A DNA stretch of 64,000 nt, from the NCBI GenBank assembly GCA_027493945.1, contig JAOSJU010000002.1, positions 1-64,000 on the forward strand. The letters are read 5' to 3'. This DNA comes from Burkholderiaceae bacterium. GTDB taxonomy: Bacteria > Pseudomonadota > Gammaproteobacteria > Burkholderiales > Burkholderiaceae_E. The notes below the pieces were generated by a model. The model was not told the origin of the DNA. It searched no databases and worked only from the letters and a program-made list of their open reading frames with translations. A program made the position numbers and the translations under genes. Every line of letters begins with the position of its first letter. The stretch's first letter is position 1. Below, one piece after another: positions 56,753-64,000 of the stretch.

Positions 56753-57503
56753 TCAGGCGTCCTCGCCGTCGACCTCCACGAACTCCTCGTCGTCGGTGGC
56801 GGCCTTGATCGCCTCCTGCAGCGAGGCGGCACGCCCCTCGAGGATCGCGTCGGCGGCGCCGCGCGCGTACAGCCGGATCGCCTTGCCGGAGTCGTCGTTG
56901 CCGGGAATGACGTGGTCGATGCCCTCGGGCGTGTGGTTGCTGTCGACGACCGCCACCAGCGGGATGCCCAGCTTCCTGGCCTCGGTGACCGCGATCTTGT
57001 GGAAGCCGACGTCGATCACGAACAGCGCATCGGGCAGCCCGCCCATTTCCTTGATGCCGCCGAGGCTGGTGTGCAGCTTGTCGAGCTCGCGCTGGAACAT
57101 CAGCGACTCCTTCTTCGACATGCGCTCGAGACCGCCCTCGGACTGCGTGGTCTCCATGTCTTTCAGCCGCTTGATCGACGACTTGACGGTCTTGAAGTTC
57201 GTGAGCATGCCGCCGAGCCAGCGCTGGTCGACGAAGGGCATGCCGGCGCGCGCCGCTTCCTCGGCGACGATCTCGCGGGCCTGGCGCTTGGTGCCGACGA
57301 ACAGCACCGTGCCGCGATTGGCCGCGAGCTGGCGCAGGTACTTCATCGCGTCCTGGTACATGACCGGGGGACTTTTCGAGGTTGAAGATGTGGATACGGT
57401 TGCGGTGGCCGTAGATGTACGGGGCCATCCGCGGGTTCCAGAAGCGCGTCTGGTGGCCGAAATGAACGCCGGCCTCGAGCATTTGCCGCATGGTGACGGA
57501 CAT
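56753..57503 (-). CDS. rpsB: 30S ribosomal protein S2, one apparent frameshift
   Basis: 249 residues after removing one base from G5 at 57366-57370 (NLEKSP then [10 protein letters not shown]). [17 protein letters not shown] is the S2 start; [31 protein letters not shown] and [18 protein letters not shown] are in the second frame. Head gene of the rpsB-tsf-pyrH-frr operon. ATG 57503. Confidence 0.96.
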
Positions 57504-57776
57504 GACAAACTCCGATCGGGTTGAGCCTGACGCACCGCCTGCGACGCCGCGCCGCGATCGCCGGCACGAACCGGCCGGTTGCGGCGCGCTCTTCGCCACC
57601 CCCGATTGCGCTTCCCCGGGGGTTGCCCGGAAGACTCGCGCGATCGGCGGCACCCAATTGGGACGGTGCGCGCTATTTTTGGCCGGGCCCCGCAGCGCGG
57701 CTGCCGCGCGAAGCTCGCGCAGTACCGCCCTGCTGGGTCGCCCTCATGGGCATTCAGCCAAGCTTATAATCATAGC
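57504..57776. other. rpsB/map divergent intergenic region
   Basis: About 270 bp without a gene. It contains the rpsB leader (where S2 usually autoregulates), a perfect 10-bp palindrome CCCAATTGGG at 57653-57662 and the map -10 box. I could not identify a clear rpsB promoter. Confidence 0.5.
57765..57770 (+). promoter_or_regulatory. -10 element of map, very close to the start codon
   Basis: A perfect TATAAT at 57765-57770, with the map ATG at 57777. A transcript starting 7 bp downstream of the box would begin at the A of ATG, so the mRNA may be leaderless. There is no ribosome-binding site upstream of the ATG. Confidence 0.55.
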
Positions 57777-58585
57777 ATGTCCATCGTCCTCAAGTCCGCC
57801 CCGGAGATCGAGGCCATGCGCGTGGCGGGCCGCCTCGCCAGCGAGGTGCTCGACTACATCACCCCGTTCGTGCGTGCCGGCATCGCCACCGGCGAACTCG
57901 ACCGGCTGTGCCACGAATACATGGTCGGGGTCCAGAAAACCGTCCCCGCGCCGCTGAACTACGCGCCCCGGGCTACCGGCCGTATCCGCGCTCGATCTGC
58001 ACCTCGGTGAACCACCGGGTCTGCCACGGTATTCCGGGCGATCGCGTGCTGAAGAACGGCGACATCATGAACATCGACATCACCGTCATCAAGGACGGCT
58101 TTCACGGGGACACCAGCCGCATGTTCATGATCGGCGAGCCGGCGGTCGGCGCCCGCCGGCTGTGCCAGGTCACCTTCGACTGCATGTGGATCGGCATCGA
58201 CCAGGTGCGCCCGGGCGCGACGATCGGCGACATCGGCCACGCGATCCAGCGACACGCCGAGGCCCACGGCTACTCGGTGGTGCGCGAGTTCTGCGGCCAC
58301 GGTATCGGCCGGCGCTTCCACGAGGAGCCGCAGGTGCTGCACTACGGCCGCCCGGGCGTCGGCGAGCGCCTGGAGCCGGGAATGATCTTCACCATCGAGC
58401 CGATGATCAACGCCGGCAAGCGCGAGGTGCGCGAGATGGCCGACGGCTGGACGATCGTCACGAAAGACCACAGCCTGTCGGCGCAGTGGGAGCACACGGT
58501 GCTGGTGACCGACTCCGGCCACGAAGTGCTGACCGTCTCGGCCGACACCCCCGCCCGACCGGAGCCGTTGCGCGCGGTCGCGTGA
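57777..58585 (+). CDS. map: Type I methionine aminopeptidase, one apparent frameshift
   Basis: 269 residues once one C is added at 57966-57969 (LNYAP then GYRPYPRSICTSVNHRVCHG). Metal ligands are visible: NIDITVIKDGFHGDTSRMF, FCGHGIGRRFHEEPQV and GMIFTIEPMIN. Removes the initiator methionine from nascent proteins. It overlaps glnD by 4 bp (GTGA). Confidence 0.96.
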
Positions 58586-61142
58586 AGCCACTCGCCGATC
58601 CTGCCGACCTGCGCGAGCAATTCCGCCGGGCGCGCGCGGCGGCGATCGGGCGGTTCCGCCGAACGCAGGATCCCGACGCACTGTCGCGCGCGCTGACGCG
58701 TGCGACCGACCGCGCGCTGCGCGGCCTGTGGCGCGCGGCGCGCCCCGGACGCCAGGCCGCGCTGCTGGCGGTCGGCGGCTACGGCCGCGGCGACCAGTTC
58801 CCCCACTCCGACGTCGACCTGCTGATCGTGCGCGCCGAGCAGGCCGACGCGGCCCTGCTGCAGCGCCCGGAAGCCTTCGTCGGCGCATGCTGGGACTGCG
58901 GCCTGCCGATCGGCCACAGCGTGCGCACCGGCGCGCAGTGCCTGGAGGAGGCGCGCGCCGACATCACGGTGCAGACCGCGATGCTCGAGATGCGCTGGCT
59001 GGCCGGCAACCGCGATCTGGCCCGCGAGCTGGCCGGCGCGCTCGCCGCCGAGCTGGACGTGCGCGGCTTCTTCTCGGCCAAGCTGCTGGAGATGCGGCAG
59101 CGCCACTCGAAGTACGACGACACGCCGTACAGCCTGGAGCCGAACACCAAGGAGAGCCCCGGCGGCCTGCGCGACCTGCACGTGATCCTGTGGATCGCGC
59201 GCGCGGCCGGTTTCGGCTGCAGCTGGCCCGAGCTGCAGCGCCGCGACCTGATCACCGCCAGCGAGGCCGCGCAGCTGCGGCGCAACGACCGCAGCATCCG
59301 CCGCATCCGCGCCTGGCTGCACGTGCTGGCCAACCGGCGCGAGGACCGGCTCGTGTTCGACCTGCAGGCGTCGGTGGCGCAGGCGCTCGGGCTGGCCCGC
59401 ACCGACGCGCGCCGCTCCTCCGAAGAGCTGATGCAGCGCTACTACTGGGCGGCCAAGGCGGTGACGCAGCTGAACACGATCGTGCTGCAGAACCTGCGCG
59501 CCGCGCTGTTTCCGGCGCCCGATGCGCAGCCCGAGCCGATCGACGCGGAGTTCCGCAACCTGCAGGGCATGCTCGACGCGATCGACCCCGGATGCTTCGA
59601 GCGCGACCCCGCCGCGACGCTGCGCGCCTTCCTCACGATGGAGCGCCATCCCGAACTCTCCGGCATGACCACGCGCACGCTGCGCGCGCTCTGGCACGCG
59701 CGCACGCGCATCGACGGCGCATTCCGGCGCGATCCGGGCGCGCGCGAGCTGTTCATGCAGATCCTGAAGGCGCCGCGCGGGGTCACGCACGAATTGCGCC
59801 GGATGAACCAGTGGTCGATCCTCGGGCGCTACCTGCCAGCGTTCCGCCGCATCGTCGGGCGCATGCAGCACGACCTGTTCCACGTCTACACGGTCGACCA
59901 GCACATCCTGATGGTGGTGCGCAACCTGCGCCGCTTCACGATCGCCGCGCATGCCCACGAGTATCCGTTCTGTTCGGAACTGACGAGCGGCTTCGATCGC
60001 CCGTGGCGCCTGCTCGTCGCGGCGCTGTTCCACGACATCGCCAAGGGGCGCGGCGGCGACCACTCGAAGCTCGGGCGGCTCGACGCGCGACGCTTCTGCC
60101 GACAGCACGGCGTCTCGCCGGCCGACACCGGGCTGATCGAATTCCTGGTCGAGCACCACCTGACGATGTCCTCGGTGGCGCAGAAGCAGGACCTGAGCGA
60201 CGCGAACGTCGTCGCCCGCTTCGCCGCGCTGGTGAAGACCGAGGAGCGGCTCACCGCGCTGTACCTGCTGACGGTGGCCGACATCCGCGGCACCAGCCCG
60301 AGGGTCTGGAACGCGTGGAAAGGCAAGCTGCTCGAGGACCTCTACTGGCTGACCCGGCGGGTGCTGGCGGGCGAGGCGCCGTCGGCGCAGGTGCGCGTCG
60401 ATGCGCGGCGCGCCGAGGCGGTGCGGCTGCTGGGCCTGTACGCGATCGGACCCGCGCGCTATGCGCACTTCTGGCGCCAGCTCGACGCGCCGTACTTCCT
60501 GCGCAACGATCCGCAGGACATCGCCTGGCACACGCGCGTGCTTCACACGCACGCCGACACCACGACGCCGGTGGTGCGCGCGCGACTCGCGCCGATCGGG
60601 GAAGGCTTCCGGTGGTGGTCTACCAGCCCGACCAGCCCGACCTGTTCGCGCGCATCTGCGGCTACTTCGACGGCAGGAACCTGTCGGTGCTCGACGCGAA
60701 GATCCATACCACCGAGCACGGCTATGCGCTCGACAGCTTCGTGCTGGTCGACCCGGCCGGCCCGGCCCACTACCGCGACATCCTGGTGCAGGTGGAAACC
60801 GAACTGGCACAGCGCCTGGCGCGGCCCGGCGAGTTGCCGCCGCCGGTGCGCGGGCGCGTCTCGCGACGCTCGCGCTACTTCCCGATCGAACCCTCGGTGG
60901 ACCTGCGCCCCGACGAGCGCGGGCGCCAGTTCCTGCTGTCGGTGGTGGCCAACGACCGCACCGGACTGCTCTATGGCATCGCGCGCGTGCTCGGCCGCTA
61001 CCGGATCAGCCTGCACACCGCGAGGATCACGACGCTGGGCGAGCGCGCCGAGGACGTGTTCCTGATCGACGGCGAGGCGTTGCGCAATGCCCGCGAGCAA
61101 CTGCAGTTCGAGACCGAGCTGCTGGCGGAATTGCGCGCCTGA
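58582..61142 (+). CDS. glnD: [Protein-PII] uridylyltransferase GlnD, one apparent frameshift
   Basis: 853 residues once one base is added at 60606-60610. Nucleotidyltransferase motif GGYGRGDQFPHSDVDLLI (about 70), GlnD linker with SPGGLRDLHVILW, HD domain VAALFHDIAKGRGGDHS (about 490), and two ACT domains in the second frame (VVYQPDQPDLFARICGYF, SVVANDRTGLLYGIARVL). Senses glutamine and modifies PII. Normal partner of map in Burkholderiales. Confidence 0.95.
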
Positions 61143-61152
61143 GCCTGCGGCT

Positions 61153-61891
61153 TCAGGCGCGTGCCACTTCGGCGAGCACGGTCCTCACGCGTCCCATCGT
61201 CGCCTCGAGCACCGCGTGGATGTCGGGCATCGAGATGCCGCCGCTGCTGGCGCCCGGGCCGGCCGCCTGGTTCGCGACCACGCACAGCGACGCGTAGGCG
61301 AGCTGCGCCTCGCGCGCCAGCGCGGCCTCGGGCATGCCGGTCATGCCGACCAGGTCGCAGCCGTCGCGCGCCAGCCGCGCGATTTCGGCGGCCGTCTCGA
61401 GGCGCGGACCCCGGGTGCAGCCGTAGACCGCCCCGTCGATGACCGGCTCGCCGCAGCGCTGCGCGGCCCCGAGCAGCTGCCGCCGCAGCTCGGCGTCGTA
61501 GGGCCAGGTGAAGTCGACGTGGGTGACCGGCTGCTCGACGCCTTCGAAGAAGGTGTGCCTCCGGCCCCAGGTGTAGTCGACGATCTGGTCGGGCACCACG
61601 AGGCTGCCGGCGACGCAGTCGGCGCGAATGCCGCCGACGGTGGCCACCGCCGAGGACCTTCGTCACGCCCACTCGTTGCAGCGCCCAGACGTTGGCCCGA
61701 TAGTTGATCTCGTGCGGGGCGATCGTGTGCCCGTAGCCGTGGCGCGCGAGGAACACGATCGGCCGTCCGTCGAAGTCGCCATGGGTGAGCGCGCAGGACG
61801 GATCGCCGTATGGCGTGCGCACCACTTCGCGTCGCGCATTGGCCAGTCCCGCCAGCCTGGCGAAGCCGCTGCCGCCGATGATTGCCAGCAT
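61153..61891 (-). CDS. mtnP: S-methyl-5'-thioadenosine/thioinosine phosphorylase, one apparent frameshift
   Basis: 245 residues after removing one base at 61649-61654. LAIIGGSGFARLAGL, ARHGYGHTIAPHEINYRANV are in the first frame; VGGIRADCVAGSLVVPDQIVD and GMTGMPEAALARE (substrate loop) in the second. Cleaves methylthioadenosine, or methylthioinosine in some bacteria; I cannot separate these from sequence. It lies 10 bp from convergent glnD. Confidence 0.88.
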
Positions 61892-61908
61892 CTGCAGGTT
61901 CCTCGTGT

Positions 61909-64000
<2,092 letters not shown>

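Noticed and set aside
57653..57662. CCCAATTGGG palindrome as a regulatory site
   Set aside because: A single 10-bp palindrome with no second copy and no known factor; could be chance.

Overview
The window is high-GC bacterial chromosome. The order rpsB-tsf-pyrH-frr-uppS-cdsA-dxr-rseP-bamA-ompH-lpxD-fabZ-lpxA-lpxB-rnhB, followed by a SpoU methyltransferase and the ppsR/ppsA pair, plus guaA-guaB beside rnfH-ratA-smpB, is the arrangement of Betaproteobacteria, most likely Burkholderiales. I cannot name the genus. No rRNA, tRNA or CRISPR array was seen.

Bases 1-28,288 are an accessory region ending exactly at the 3' end of guaA (minus strand, stop at 28,289-28,291). It is cut into units by six copies, all in one orientation, of a module that begins with a short guaA-end-like sequence (ACTCCCACTCGATC or a close variant). 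Next comes a near-palindromic core with a 6-bp spacer, then tandem TTTACCGTCA boxes at a fixed distance, CTATCGA boxes, and a distal TTTACCGTCA box. Cores start at 1273, 6246, 7501, 12725, 17216 and 21596. This looks like an array of tyrosine-recombinase attachment sites anchored at guaA, but no recombinase gene lies in the window. The cargo is toxin-antitoxin and conflict genes: two VapBC-type pairs, a RHH-PIN pair, three intact HigBA pairs plus two remnants, a TumE-type pair, a XRE-ImmA/IrrE-PIN pair, a SNF2 helicase with a broken SWIM partner, a CBASS-type nucleotidyltransferase pseudogene, a TOTE-type primase-helicase-nuclease, an AbiEii-like remnant and uncharacterised proteins. The last unit also carries a compact operon (ABC transporter, metallo-beta-lactamase-fold protein, acetolactate-decarboxylase-like secreted protein, DUF4395 membrane protein) divergent from a Crp/Fnr regulator.

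Bases 28,289-64,000 are core genome. They hold GMP synthesis (guaA, guaB), the rnfH-ratA-smpB cluster, a DnaQ-like exonuclease with a CBS/DUF294 nucleotidyltransferase, a stomatin/NfeD pair, a branched-chain amino-acid binding protein, PEP synthase and its regulator, the envelope/lipid A/translation cluster listed above, then map-glnD and, convergently, ligA-galU-mtnP.

Thirteen essential or housekeeping genes carry 16 apparent single-base indels. Correcting each by one base restores a protein of the normal family length. This points to residual assembly or base-calling errors, so frameshifts in the island must be read with the same caution. In-frame nonsense codons (SWIM gene, nucleotidyltransferase gene), a 16-bp tandem duplication and truncations at module boundaries cannot be explained that way and look like real decay.
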